57,853 nt of DNA from an uncultured Pontibacter sp. (GTDB lineage Bacteria > Bacteroidota > Bacteroidia > Cytophagales > Hymenobacteraceae), in assembly GCA_947499125.1 (NCBI GenBank), contig CANMMP010000008.1, forward strand, positions 1-57,853, given 5' to 3'. Positions 14,519 through 23,519 of this stretch are shown here, one piece after another; the first letter of the stretch is position 1; the number at the start of each line of letters is the position of its first letter. A model generated the notes under the pieces. It made no database searches, was not told the DNA's origin, and saw nothing but the letters and a program-made list of their open reading frames with translations. A program made the translations under genes and the position numbers.

Positions 14519-15698
14519 GTCCGCCTGCTTCTTCGGCATTTCGCATTTTAGCTAGTAGCGAGTGTGCTCCTTTGGTGACAAAGTTAGTGGCTGCCGTATC
14601 GATACCTGCCGGAAGGGCTATCTGTACAAAGCCACCTTCTTCAATGCCACGCTCTACAGGTACCATGCGAAATTGCTTCATCACATCTTCTCCTTCGGTT
14701 TCCTGACCAGTGTATAGAAAGATGTAACTGCTGTTGTTTTCCTGCACCACTGCTGCTTCCGGTAAAGCAAGCACCTGCTTGTCGTCTAGTGCTACCTGGG
14801 CCTGCACGTACATACCGGGTACCAGGTTTTTATCTTCATCCTCCATATGTGCATGTACCTGAACCGTTCGTTCGGGGCTAATCTCTTTACCGATCAGGTA
14901 GATCGTCGCCTGGTGGTTCACCACTGTTTCGCCAGGAAGTGAATAATGCACTTTCTGCCCTTTTTCCAATGAGGCTAAGTCTTTTTCAAATACTGTCAGC
15001 TCCACGTGCATGTGGTCAGTGTCCGCGATGCGGAAAAGCACATCGGTGGGCGCTACGTATTGTCCCACATCCGCATTCACAAAGGTAATGTAGCCTTCCA
15101 GCGGGGCTAAAAGGGGCAAAACACGTTTGATTTTACCACTTCGCAGCGAACCATTGCTAATGCCGATGATGGCTAAACGTTCCTGCAGCGCCTGTACCCG
15201 CGTCTGCATGCTTTTGTATTCGGCCACGGTTTGCTGGTAGGTTTTAGCTGCGGTGACTTGTTCTTCATGTAGCTCCTTTTGCCGCTTGTACTCCAGTTCC
15301 AGGTATTCGAGGCGACTTCTGGCTTCCAGGTAATCTTCCTGCAGGGTCACAAACTCCGGGTTTTCAATGGTAGCCAGCAATTCCCCTTTCTTCACGTAGC
15401 GGCCTTCCATTACTTCTGTTTTCCGGATAAACCCGCCAAGCGGCGCAGTTACGGAGGCCATGTTTTGTGGAGGGAGATCTAACTTGCCTGTTAAGGTGAG
15501 CATATTGCTCAGGTTCCGCATTTCAGGTTTGCCTAAGGTAATACCTGCTACCTGGTACTGCTCTGCGGTAAGTTCTGCTTTGTCAGCGCTTTCTTCTTCA
15601 TGTGCTTCTGCCTCTTCCTGTGCCGGTTCAGCCGTATTACCACAGGAAGTAAAAATCAGAAAGCAGGTAAAATATGTGATATGGATGATCCTTTTCAT
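14508..15698 (-). CDS. czcB: RND efflux periplasmic adaptor lipoprotein (CzcB/CusB type)
   Basis: 396 residues with a lipoprotein signal (LIFTSCGN, Cys19) followed by an acidic linker. The barrel-sandwich/lipoyl parts (ASVTAPLGGFIRKTEVMEGR ... LLAPLEGYITFVNADVGQYV) flank a coiled-coil hairpin at about residues 110-175. A beta-barrel and a membrane-proximal domain follow and the tail is GGHGH. Adaptors of this family join the inner membrane pump to the outer membrane channel and can hand over metal. The neighbouring pump has a Zn/Co/Cd signature, so I name this CzcB-like rather than CusB-like. It starts 26 bases after the czcA gene ends. Confidence 0.9.
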   Translation of the reverse strand: MKRIIHITYFTCFLIFTSCGNTAEPAQEEAEAHEEESADKAELTAEQYQVAGITLGKPEMRNLSNMLTLTGKLDLPPQNMASVTAPLGGFIRKTEVMEGRYVKKGELLATIENPEFVTLQEDYLEARSRLEYLELEYKRQKELHEEQVTAAKTYQQTVAEYKSMQTRVQALQERLAIIGISNGSLRSGKIKRVLPLLAPLEGYITFVNADVGQYVAPTDVLFRIADTDHMHVELTVFEKDLASLEKGQKVHYSLPGETVVNHQATIYLIGKEISPERTVQVHAHMEDEDKNLVPGMYVQAQVALDDKQVLALPEAAVVQENNSSYIFLYTGQETEGEDVMKQFRMVPVERGIEEGGFVQIALPAGIDTAATNFVTKGAHSLLAKMRNAEEAGGHGH

Positions 15699-15724
15699 GT
15701 CGGATGATTTCTCTTATAAATTTG

Positions 15725-18700
15725 TTATAGTTGATTTTCCAGGATGTACTGTAATTCGATGATAGCTTTATCGTAAGTATAAAGCGTCTCCAGGTAGTTG
15801 TTCCGGATGGTCAGCCCCCTGTTCAAGTTCAGAATATAATCCTGGTAGCTTATCTCTCCAGCACGGTAAGCTTTCGTGGCCTGGGTAATAATAAGCTGCG
15901 CCTGAGGCAAGGCAGTCTTTTCGTAATAAGCCAGGCTGCTCTGCAACTTTAAAGCTTGCTGTAGGGCCACTTGGGCATCTGCCTTTAACTCATTCCGAGT
16001 TTGTCTTAAGTTTAGCTCTGCCACCTCTGCCTGCAATTTAGCAGCCTGTATACGACGCTTCTGTGGCTTTACCCAAAGTGGGATAGCTACGCCAACCATG
16101 ACTTCCTGTGGTGCTTCAAAGGCTTCTGCTCCATCGCTGGTATGTTGGCCCCCTAAGGTGCGGTTCGTGTACCCTAGCTGCAGGTCTGGGAGCAATTTTG
16201 CGCCTTCCACCTTCGTCTCTGCCTGCCGTACAGTTACTTGCTGTTTGGCCAGGCGTAGCCTAGGGTTTTGTTCTAATTGCTCTTCGGTTATAGTTGGTAA
16301 AGGTAGCCGGTTGAGCACCGTATCTGATGTTGCGACAAGGGTATCGGTTGCCAGCAGCGCCTGTAGTCTTTCCTGGAAAACGGCAACATCTGTTTCAGCC
16401 TGAAAAGCGTTGTTGCGCACCTCAGACAGCTGCGCCTCGGCGGTTACTTTCTCCAGCAGGTTGGTTTCTCCTGTACGTAGCCTGAGCTGTGCTGCTTTGG
16501 CAAACTGCACATACAAACTATCCTGGTAGGTAAGCAGGCGTAAGCGGGACAGGGCATACACCAGACCATAATAGTTGAGCCGCACATCACGAATAACTTC
16601 CCGCTCGCGTTGCGTTAAGTTAATGTTGCTGACCTCGGTCAGTTCATTGGCCAGCTTGGCTTGCCTGCTATACAACGTAGGCAGTGAGAAGGACTGCGAG
16701 ATGGAAACTTCGTTATCATAGGTACCAGAAGCCAGTTTACCGGTTGAAAACTGTACTTGCGTTTTGTTTATGTCCCAGGAAGCTCCTTGTAGCGCTTGAC
16801 TTCTCTTCGCTTCTACCCTTGCTGCGCCTACTGCCGGGTTTTGTTTGAGTGCGCGTGCCTCTGCTTCTCGTAAGGTATACTGTTTCACAGGTCCTTGTGC
16901 ATGTGCAGCTGGTGTCGCGCCTACCGTAAGGCCGAAGGTGGCAAGAATCAGGAATAGAGCGAGAGAAGAAGTAGAGAAATTACTACCGCCCGATCTTCTT
17001 TGCTTGCGTTGCAGGTAATAGTTTTCCAGCAGGATATAGAGTACGGGTAACACCACCAGCGTTAGCAACGTGGATGTTATAAGCCCACCGATCACCACGG
17101 TCGCCAATGGTTTCTGTACTTCAGCTCCAGCAGTATTCGATAGCGCCATAGGCAGAAAGCCTAAGGAAGCCACGGTTGCTGTCATTAACACTGGTCGCAA
17201 CCGGATTGCAGTACCATTCAACACTACCTCCCGTAAACTTATGCCTGGATACTCTTTGCGCTGCCTGTTAAATTCTGCGATCAAGACGATGCCATTCAAC
17301 ACGGCTACACCAAACAACGCGATAAACCCGACTCCGGCAGAAATGCTGAACGGCATCCCGCGCAGCCATAAGGCTAATACACCACCGATAGCAGACAACG
17401 GAATAGCGGTAAAGATCAGTAGTGAATGTCGCACAGAGCGGAACGTCAGGAAAAGCAGCAGAAATATCAGGGCCAGGGCGGCTGGAACAGCAACCGAAAG
17501 CCGCTGGTTGGCTTGCTCCAGGTTCTCAAACTGGCCGCCATAGGTAACAAAGTATCCCACAGGCAGCAGCACGGCGCGGTCAATCTTTTCCTGTACTTCC
17601 TCCACCACGCTGGCAATATCACGGCCCCGGACATTAAAGCCTACGATGATCCGCCGTTGGGCATCTTCGCGCTGGATCTGGTTTGGCCCTTGCTGGTATT
17701 GTATGTTAGCTACCTGCGTAAGCGGCACTTGCATTCCGGTTGAAGTCGTAATGTAAAGCGCTCGCACATCGTCGATGTCCTGCCGTTCGTCCTGCAGAAG
17801 GCGCACTACCAGATCAAAGCGTCGGTCCCCTTCATACACCATTCCAGCGCTTTGACCGGCAAATGCAGCATTGATCGTCTGGTTGACTGTTTCCACGTCC
17901 AGCCCGAACTTGGCGATCTGGTCACGGTTGATGTCGACGACAATCTGGGGAAGCCCCGACACCTGCTCAACATACAGATCTTCTGCTCCTTCGACGGAAG
18001 CCACCACACGGCCAACTTCCTGCGAGAGCCGGGTTAATTCGGCCATATCTTCTCCAAAGATTTTGATGCCTACGTCCTGCCGCACCCCGGAAATAAGTTC
18101 ATTAGAACGTAGCTGAATGGGCTGTGATACACCAAAGGTAACACCCGGAATAACTTCCAGGGCTTCGGTCATTTTACTGGCTAATTCTTCCCTGGTCTTT
18201 GCGCTGGTCCATTCATCTTTGTCCTTCAGCAGTATGGTTACGTCAGCCGCCTCCATCGGCATCGGGTCTGTGGGGATTTCTGCCGCACCGATCTTGCTGA
18301 TGACTTCTTTTACTTCCGGAAACTGCTCTTTCAGAATACGGGATGCCAGCGATACTTTTTCAATCGTTTCTGACAAGGAGCTGCCGGTCAGTAACCTGGT
18401 CTCCAGTGCAAAATCGCCTTCTTCCAACGTTGGGATAAATTCGCTGCCCATGCGCGAGAAGATAACCAAGGCTAGGGCAAACAACCCCACCGCTAGCAGT
18501 AATACCAATGCTTTAAACTTAAGCGCTCCCCGAATGACCGGATTATACATCCGCTGGAAAAAGTCCATCATCTTATCTGAGATGTTGCGCTTATGTGCTG
18601 TGTTTTTGCTGAGTACCAAGGCAGACATCATTGGTATATAGGTCAGCGAAAGTATAAACGCACCGAGAATAGCAAACGACACGGTCAGGGCCATCGGGCG

Positions 18701-20116
18701 GAACATCTTGCCTTCAATGCCCACCAGCACAAGGATGGGTAAATAAACGATTAGAATGATGATTTCCCCAAAGGCAGCGGAGGTGCGGATCTTACGGGCG
18801 GATTCGTATACTTCCTCATCCATCTGGGCCTGGTTCAGCTTCTGCCCACCTCTTAAACCCAGATGGTGCATGGTAGCTTCTACAATGATCACGGCTCCGT
18901 CTACGATGATCCCAAAGTCAATAGCTCCCAGGCTCATCAGGTTACCTGTTACTCCAAACAGGTTCATCATAATAATGGCAAAGAGCATTGAAAGCGGGAT
19001 GACAGAGGCCACGACTAGCCCTGCGCGGAAGTTACCCAGGAAGAGTACCAGCACAAAGATCACGATCAGCGCCCCTTCGATCAGGTTTCGTTCTACCGTG
19101 CCAATCGCACGGCCTATCAGCTCACTTCGATCCAGAAAGGCTTCTACTGCTATCCCTTCCGGCAGTGACTTGGTGATCTGGGCCATCTTTTGCTTCACAC
19201 GTTCAACTACCTGGTTGGTATTCTCGCCTTTGAGCAGCATTACAATACCACCCACAGCTTCGCCTTTTGCGTCCGTTAAAGCGCCATACCGGTTAGCCGT
19301 ACCAAACTGCACCTGCGCTATATCCGAGATCAGAACGGGCGTGCCATCGGATGTATTTTGAACGACTACTTTACCTACTTCTTCCAGACTCTCGATCAGG
19401 CCTTCGCTGCGGACAAAGTATGCATTCGGTTTCTTGTCAACATAGGCTCCACCAGTGTTACCGTTGTTGCGTTCGAGTGCTTCCAGCACATCCGATATAC
19501 TCAGGTTGTGCGCTTTTAGCCGGTCAGGGTCTACTGCGATTTCATATTGTTTTAGGTAGCCGCCAAAGCTGTTTACTTCTGCCACTCCAGGCGTGCCGAG
19601 CAACTGCCGCCGCACAATCCAGTCCTGAATGGTACGCAGCTCGACGGGGCTGTATTGTTTTTCATAGCCAGGCTTGGCATGTACTACATACTGATAAATC
19701 TCCCCAAGACCTGTTGAAATAGGAGACATTTCGGGACTGCCTACACCCGGGGGAATGTTTTCGGCAGCTTCTACCAAGCGTTCTGCTACCTGTTGCCTGG
19801 CCCAGTACACATCTACCCGTTCTTTGAAGACAATAGTTACTACAGAGAGGCCAAAGCGGGAAATAGAGCGTACTTCTTCGATGTTTGGAATCGTAGACAT
19901 CGTTTGCTCTACCGGGAAGCTGATCAACCGTTCTACTTCCTGGGCTGCCAGCGAAGGGCTGGTGGTAATAACCTGAACCTGGTTATTAGTGATGTCAGGT
20001 ACGGCATCAATAGGCAGCTGCGTGAGGGAATAGCTGCCCCATACAACAAGCACCAGCGTAAAAAGGCCGATAATTAGCTTGTTATAGATAGAAAAATGAA
20101 TGATTCTGTCTAGCAC
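15725..20116 (-). CDS. czcA: CzcA-type heavy-metal RND pump fused to TolC-like channel
   Basis: The open frame extends to an ATG at 20182 (1485 residues), but homologous pumps start at VLDRIIHFSIYNK, so the GTG at 20116 is more likely. Residues 24-1050 form a 12-helix RND pump with two periplasmic porter domains. The membrane relay motif DFGIIVDGA at 422-430 (long numbering) is the HME1 type (Zn2+/Co2+/Cd2+). After the last pump helix comes a second hydrophobic, signal-like segment ending in TPAAHAQG, followed by a TolC/OEP domain of about 400 residues made of two coiled-coil repeats. So one polypeptide contains the inner membrane pump and the outer membrane channel. Such fusions are known in Bacteroidota; the signal-like segment suggests cleavage after export. 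Confidence 0.9.
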   Translation of the reverse strand: MLDRIIHFSIYNKLIIGLFTLVLVVWGSYSLTQLPIDAVPDITNNQVQVITTSPSLAAQEVERLISFPVEQTMSTIPNIEEVRSISRFGLSVVTIVFKERVDVYWARQQVAERLVEAAENIPPGVGSPEMSPISTGLGEIYQYVVHAKPGYEKQYSPVELRTIQDWIVRRQLLGTPGVAEVNSFGGYLKQYEIAVDPDRLKAHNLSISDVLEALERNNGNTGGAYVDKKPNAYFVRSEGLIESLEEVGKVVVQNTSDGTPVLISDIAQVQFGTANRYGALTDAKGEAVGGIVMLLKGENTNQVVERVKQKMAQITKSLPEGIAVEAFLDRSELIGRAIGTVERNLIEGALIVIFVLVLFLGNFRAGLVVASVIPLSMLFAIIMMNLFGVTGNLMSLGAIDFGIIVDGAVIIVEATMHHLGLRGGQKLNQAQMDEEVYESARKIRTSAAFGEIIILIVYLPILVLVGIEGKMFRPMALTVSFAILGAFILSLTYIPMMSALVLSKNTAHKRNISDKMMDFFQRMYNPVIRGALKFKALVLLLAVGLFALALVIFSRMGSEFIPTLEEGDFALETRLLTGSSLSETIEKVSLASRILKEQFPEVKEVISKIGAAEIPTDPMPMEAADVTILLKDKDEWTSAKTREELASKMTEALEVIPGVTFGVSQPIQLRSNELISGVRQDVGIKIFGEDMAELTRLSQEVGRVVASVEGAEDLYVEQVSGLPQIVVDINRDQIAKFGLDVETVNQTINAAFAGQSAGMVYEGDRRFDLVVRLLQDERQDIDDVRALYITTSTGMQVPLTQVANIQYQQGPNQIQREDAQRRIIVGFNVRGRDIASVVEEVQEKIDRAVLLPVGYFVTYGGQFENLEQANQRLSVAVPAALALIFLLLFLTFRSVRHSLLIFTAIPLSAIGGVLALWLRGMPFSISAGVGFIALFGVAVLNGIVLIAEFNRQRKEYPGISLREVVLNGTAIRLRPVLMTATVASLGFLPMALSNTAGAEVQKPLATVVIGGLITSTLLTLVVLPVLYILLENYYLQRKQRRSGGSNFSTSSLALFLILATFGLTVGATPAAHAQGPVKQYTLREAEARALKQNPAVGAARVEAKRSQALQGASWDINKTQVQFSTGKLASGTYDNEVSISQSFSLPTLYSRQAKLANELTEVSNINLTQREREVIRDVRLNYYGLVYALSRLRLLTYQDSLYVQFAKAAQLRLRTGETNLLEKVTAEAQLSEVRNNAFQAETDVAVFQERLQALLATDTLVATSDTVLNRLPLPTITEEQLEQNPRLRLAKQQVTVRQAETKVEGAKLLPDLQLGYTNRTLGGQHTSDGAEAFEAPQEVMVGVAIPLWVKPQKRRIQAAKLQAEVAELNLRQTRNELKADAQVALQQALKLQSSLAYYEKTALPQAQLIITQATKAYRAGEISYQDYILNLNRGLTIRNNYLETLYTYDKAIIELQYILENQL

Positions 20117-20226
20117 TTGTGTGTTGATTAAACTTAAACAACCACATACAATACCTGTATGCGCACGCCTTCCAAGTTGCATATAGATGCAACAAAGCGT
20201 GTTTTCTTACTCTAAGAAGAAATCGG

Positions 20227-20544
20227 TTAAGCTTTAGGCGGGTGCCAGAAGGGTATGACCGGAGCCACAGGGCCACGGACTACATAGGTTGGGTGATATG
20301 TGCTTTGCGGAAGCACTAGCGGTTGTGTTACTTTTTGAAATTGAATTGCTAAGGTAATGCCTCCGCAGCAGTTGCATTCACATAAAGGGGAACATAAGTC
20401 CGCTTCCTGATCAGCGTCTGAGTGGCTTATATCAGCTTTTAATTCTGTATCAGTACCTTGGGCATAAACAGTCCCGCTGTCCGTGCAAGGCAGGCAGGCC
20501 AGTAGAAAAATAATTATCCCCCAAATGATGATCGGGTACTTCAT
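20227..20544 (-). CDS. DUF6660-like small exported Cys-rich protein
   Basis: 105 residues from ATG 20544. Signal-like hydrophobic N-terminus (YPIIIWGIIIFLLACLPC) with a possible lipobox Cys, then an acidic stretch and the cluster CSPLCECNCCGG, a likely metal-binding site, and a Pro-rich end (VIPFWHPPKA). Small proteins of this kind (DUF6660) commonly head czc/cus operons in Bacteroidota; a sensor or periplasmic metal-binding role is inferred. It is the first gene of the minus-strand Zn/Cd/Co operon, 110 bases from the czcA start. No regulator gene of this operon is seen. Confidence 0.7.
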   Translation of the reverse strand: MKYPIIIWGIIIFLLACLPCTDSGTVYAQGTDTELKADISHSDADQEADLCSPLCECNCCGGITLAIQFQKVTQPLVLPQSTYHPTYVVRGPVAPVIPFWHPPKA

Positions 20545-21129
20545 TACTGCAAAGGTATAAAACAATTTTTATAGGTGTACTCTATTTAACGTGCTGCTGT
20601 TACTTTAACCTGTGATATGGTGCTTTATAAATTATTCGGCACAGGGCTAGATAAAGCAACTTTCGAACGTTATAGTTTAAGATAAGAATGATTAAGGAAT
20701 TGATAACCTGTTGCCGTTGGCTATAAGTTGTATTTATAACCTTATTGCATTGGCTTAGATTTTAAATAAACCTAAAAATTATTTCCCATTGGCGCTCCTC
20801 TCCTATTACTGCTTTTAGACAGCAAAACGTTAAGCTAATCATCCTAAGTAGTTGTTGAATTTTGATTTGAGTATTTAGGTGTAGGGCCAGCTGAGGCACA
20901 GCAGCTGCAGTCTTCTCACTTTGGTAATCCAGCAAATAAGTCATCTGGCTTTACGTGTACTTAGTTTTGTTGGTGAATTAAACTCATTATCCTTAAATAC
21001 TCTGTATAACAAGGGTTATAGAGAGATCAGCCTATAACAGGTGTTATGATAAGTGAAATCATGAAGTAAGCTAATTGTTGAACTTTCAAGGCAAAGTGCT
21101 ATTTATAAAGCAGGATTTATTTACCTAAC

Positions 21130-21163
21130 GGTATCAAATAAAACATATGTTTTATTTGATACC
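21130..21163. repeat. 34-bp perfect palindrome
   Basis: GGTATCAAATAAAAC (15 bp) is followed by ATAT and then the exact complement GTTTTATTTGATACC. The right half recurs alone at 21338-21352, directly joined to an iteron-like TGTACAG. It is probably a dimer-binding operator or accessory site of the Rep protein or of a host factor. Confidence 0.75.
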
Positions 21164-21287
21164 TGTAAACATTATAGATCAATGATTTTAGGAATATCAG
21201 AATAATTACATTTGAAAATCTAAAAAAGATACATTTTTACTAAATATTACCATTATTTAGTAAAAATGGGGTAAAATCAACTATATG

Positions 21288-21537
21288 TGTACAAAATCCC
21301 ACCCTTTATATAGAAGGCATTTTGGATATATGTACAGGTTTTATTTGATACCCCACAGGCCTTTTTCCATTATTCACTGTAAATTGCAAGTGTTTAATTA
21401 TCAAGACTTTAACCACACGTCATAAAATCAAAAGTTTCTCTAACATGACATCATTAATGTACAAAATCCCACTATTCTAAATGGTTGAGACATCAAATGA
21501 CTAAGTCTATAGATGTATATATGTACAGAATCCCACA
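21288..21537 (+). repeat. Scattered single iterons
   Basis: Three dispersed copies of TGTACAnAATCCCAC occur at 21288-21303, 21458-21473 and 21522-21537. A fourth diverged one (21331-21357) is fused to the palindrome half-site. Their orientation is the same as in the main array. Dispersed iterons usually serve for copy-number control or handcuffing. Confidence 0.75.
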
Positions 21538-21713
21538 AAAGGCGATCTCTTTATTTTTTGGAAAGCATCAAAATAACGTCCTTAAGGGCTTTTTTTAAAT
21601 GTTTTTAACCTTATAAAGAATAAAAAATCTATTTTTTTTATTCTTTATTCTTTTACTTATTAATTATTAAGAATGGCATATATGCTTAATTACAAGGCTG
21701 TTGCGAGTTAATA

Positions 21714-21860
21714 CATGTACAGATTCCCACTTTTACATGTACACTTTCCCACTTTTACATGTACACTTTCCCACTTTTACATGTACACTTTCCCACTTTT
21801 GTATGTACACTTTCCCACTTTTACATGTACAGATTCCCATTGTGTGTACAAAATCCCACC
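21714..21860 (+). repeat. Iteron array of the replication origin
   Basis: TGTACA cores start at 21716, 21738, 21760, 21782, 21804 and 21826, exactly 22 bp apart, and a seventh starts at 21845 (19 bp). The unit is TGTACA-nnn-TCCCAC-tttta; three units are identical. The 22-bp period places all sites on one face of the DNA, as in iteron plasmids bound by Rep_3 initiators. The array ends about 90 bp before the repB start, so RepB probably also represses its own gene from here. Confidence 0.92.
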
Positions 21861-21949
21861 AAATAGATATTTAGTGGTTTAAAATCTTTGAAATTATATG
21901 TACAAGAAGAATATTTTATACATATATTTAAGAAAAGATATGAAAACTC

Positions 21950-23017
21950 ATGAGCGAATTATTAAATACACATGTTAAGCAGCCGAACAAGATAGTTACG
22001 CAACATAACAATTTAATTAATAGTCATTTTGACATTCCAACTGTTCAGCTACGAGCATTTATTTATGCATTAAGCCATATTCATAAGGATGATAAAGAAC
22101 TCACTCATGTAAAAATACCTATTGCTGCTCTTTATACATCTAAAGGCGGTAAGAACTTTAAACAAGTAGCTAAGTTAGCGTCTGATTTACAGGAGATAAA
22201 ATTCAAAATTGAGAGTTTGGATGCTGATAAGAATAGAACTTTTGCCAGCATGGTTATATTCCCGACTGTTACTTACACTCAAGATAGTAAATACATTGTA
22301 ACTAAAATTAACAATGACCTTGCTCCTTACTTGCTTGATTTAAAGGGGAATTATACCCAAGCAGAACTTGAACAGCTTCTGGGCCTTAAAACAATTCAAG
22401 CTTATAGGATCTACATGCTAATAAAGCAAGGTCAATTTAAAGAAAAGCCTACTACTATTGCTTATAGAGAGCTTCGCTTGATGTTAGGTCTTGATATAGA
22501 ATTGAATGATGAGGAAGCTAGAAAACAAGGCTTACCTGAGGGAGAGAATGTACAAGTTATAAAGTATCCTCTTTTTGCTGAATTTAAGCGTAGGATTTTA
22601 GATGCTGCCAAAGAAGATCTAAAGGATACAGACATGGCTTTTGATTACAAGATTAACAAAAGAGGTCGGAATGCAGATTCTATTACTTTTTCATTAATTA
22701 AAACTATTAGAATACATTCACCTGAATCTGGGAGGTCAAGTAAGTTAGAATCTACTTTAACTCAACAAGAGCTTTTCTTCTCCCCTATTACTAACCCAGC
22801 AATAGATAAAGTGACAAGAAATGCAATTCGTATTATGAAGGAGAAATACTCTTTCTCAGACGAGTTGATTGATAGATATATTCGGCTCTTAGATCCAGTT
22901 GTTATTACAAAAGCTAACAATTGGTTTTCAACAAATAAAGGGACCTTGAGCTTTACTTCTGAAAGTGAATGGTTTTCTAAACATCTAGAAAATAAAATAG
23001 AAAAGAATAAGCGTTAG
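21950..23017 (+). CDS. repB: Plasmid replication initiator, Rep_3/RepB family
   Basis: 355 residues. Two winged-helix domains typical of Rep_3 initiators are readable: the first begins KIVTQHNNLINSHFDIPTVQ and LRAFIYALSHIH, the second includes QAYRIYMLIKQGQFKEKPTT and FKRRILDAAKEDL. It would bind the 22-bp iterons immediately upstream, open the AT-rich element and recruit helicase, and as a dimer repress its own promoter. The gene stands between the iterons and the partition operon. Its base composition is more AT-rich than the metal islands, so the backbone and the islands differ in origin. Confidence 0.92.
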   Translation: MSELLNTHVKQPNKIVTQHNNLINSHFDIPTVQLRAFIYALSHIHKDDKELTHVKIPIAALYTSKGGKNFKQVAKLASDLQEIKFKIESLDADKNRTFASMVIFPTVTYTQDSKYIVTKINNDLAPYLLDLKGNYTQAELEQLLGLKTIQAYRIYMLIKQGQFKEKPTTIAYRELRLMLGLDIELNDEEARKQGLPEGENVQVIKYPLFAEFKRRILDAAKEDLKDTDMAFDYKINKRGRNADSITFSLIKTIRIHSPESGRSSKLESTLTQQELFFSPITNPAIDKVTRNAIRIMKEKYSFSDELIDRYIRLLDPVVITKANNWFSTNKGTLSFTSESEWFSKHLENKIEKNKR

Positions 23018-23519
23018 TTATAAAGTATCATGCAGTGTTTTATTCATTGTTAATAATTTAACAACTGTTTGCAAGGGCTTGATTTTTAATAAAGTGTGTA
23101 ATGTTAATATTGTTAATAACCTTAATAATTTAGCCGTAGTTAAAATGTATTTTTGGCAGTAGATATAATGGGGGGTGTTGTTCCTCTACTTCCTTCTAAC
23201 CACTATTTATGAATAGTAGTATTACCCATCATAGTTCTAGTATTAGATACTGCTATACTTAACAAATATGATAAACTAGTTGGCAAATTTGGCCCATGGA
23301 GGATCTTGAGTAAATATCAAGATCCTCCATGGGCCAAATGCATGATATGGTTATACAGTAAATATTAATCTACTCTACTTTGCTTAATATCATCTATACA
23401 TGAACAGGCTTATTAATAGTTAATAAAATTAATAAATTAACAATTTTGAATAATTTGCTAATATTAAATAATGTTAATATAATTACGTTATTATTTAAAT
23501 TATTAACTTTTAATACTTC
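23018..23519. other. repB-parA intergenic region
   Basis: No gene. It holds a long hairpin (23287-23339), many TTAATA-type AT-rich repeats, and one copy of a 16-bp repeat found again after parA. Likely content is the repB terminator, the par promoter and the centromere. Confidence 0.6.
23287..23339. terminator. 23-bp-arm perfect hairpin, probable bidirectional terminator
   Basis: Arms at 23287-23309 (starts ATTTGGCCCATGG) and 23317-23339 are perfectly complementary around a 7-nt loop GTAAATA. No T-run follows, so it is unlike a classic terminator. Its position between repB and parA suits transcript separation, but it could also be a plasmid-maintenance site. It resembles in size the hairpins at 36907-36964 and 53194-53242. 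Confidence 0.55.

Larger units (their letters stand above)
20566..21949. other. Origin region: gene-free, AT-rich
   Basis: About 1.4 kb with no gene. From left to right it holds an AT-rich promoter zone for the czc operon, a perfect 34-bp palindrome, scattered single iterons, a very AT-rich block (about 21570-21690, a likely DNA unwinding element), and a phased iteron array next to repB. Together these form a typical iteron-type theta origin. Confidence 0.8.

Noticed and set aside
16098..19722. Many long plus-strand open frames opposite the RND pump gene
   Set aside because: They are antisense shadows of the GC-rich czcA coding sequence, with Ser/Thr/Pro-rich products and no motifs.
15725..20182. 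Reading the ATG at 20182 as the true start of czcA
   Set aside because: The 22 extra residues are Cys/Gly-rich and not seen in pump homologues, which begin at the GTG-encoded VLDRIIHFSI; kept as an alternative only.
20762..20944. Minus-strand 60-codon frame in the origin region
   Set aside because: AT-rich, no start signal, no family pattern; it falls between the czc promoter zone and the origin repeats.
21714..21860. Regular repeats that could be mistaken for a CRISPR array
   Set aside because: Units of 22 bp follow one another without variable spacers, there are no cas genes, and a Rep_3 gene follows directly; these are iterons.
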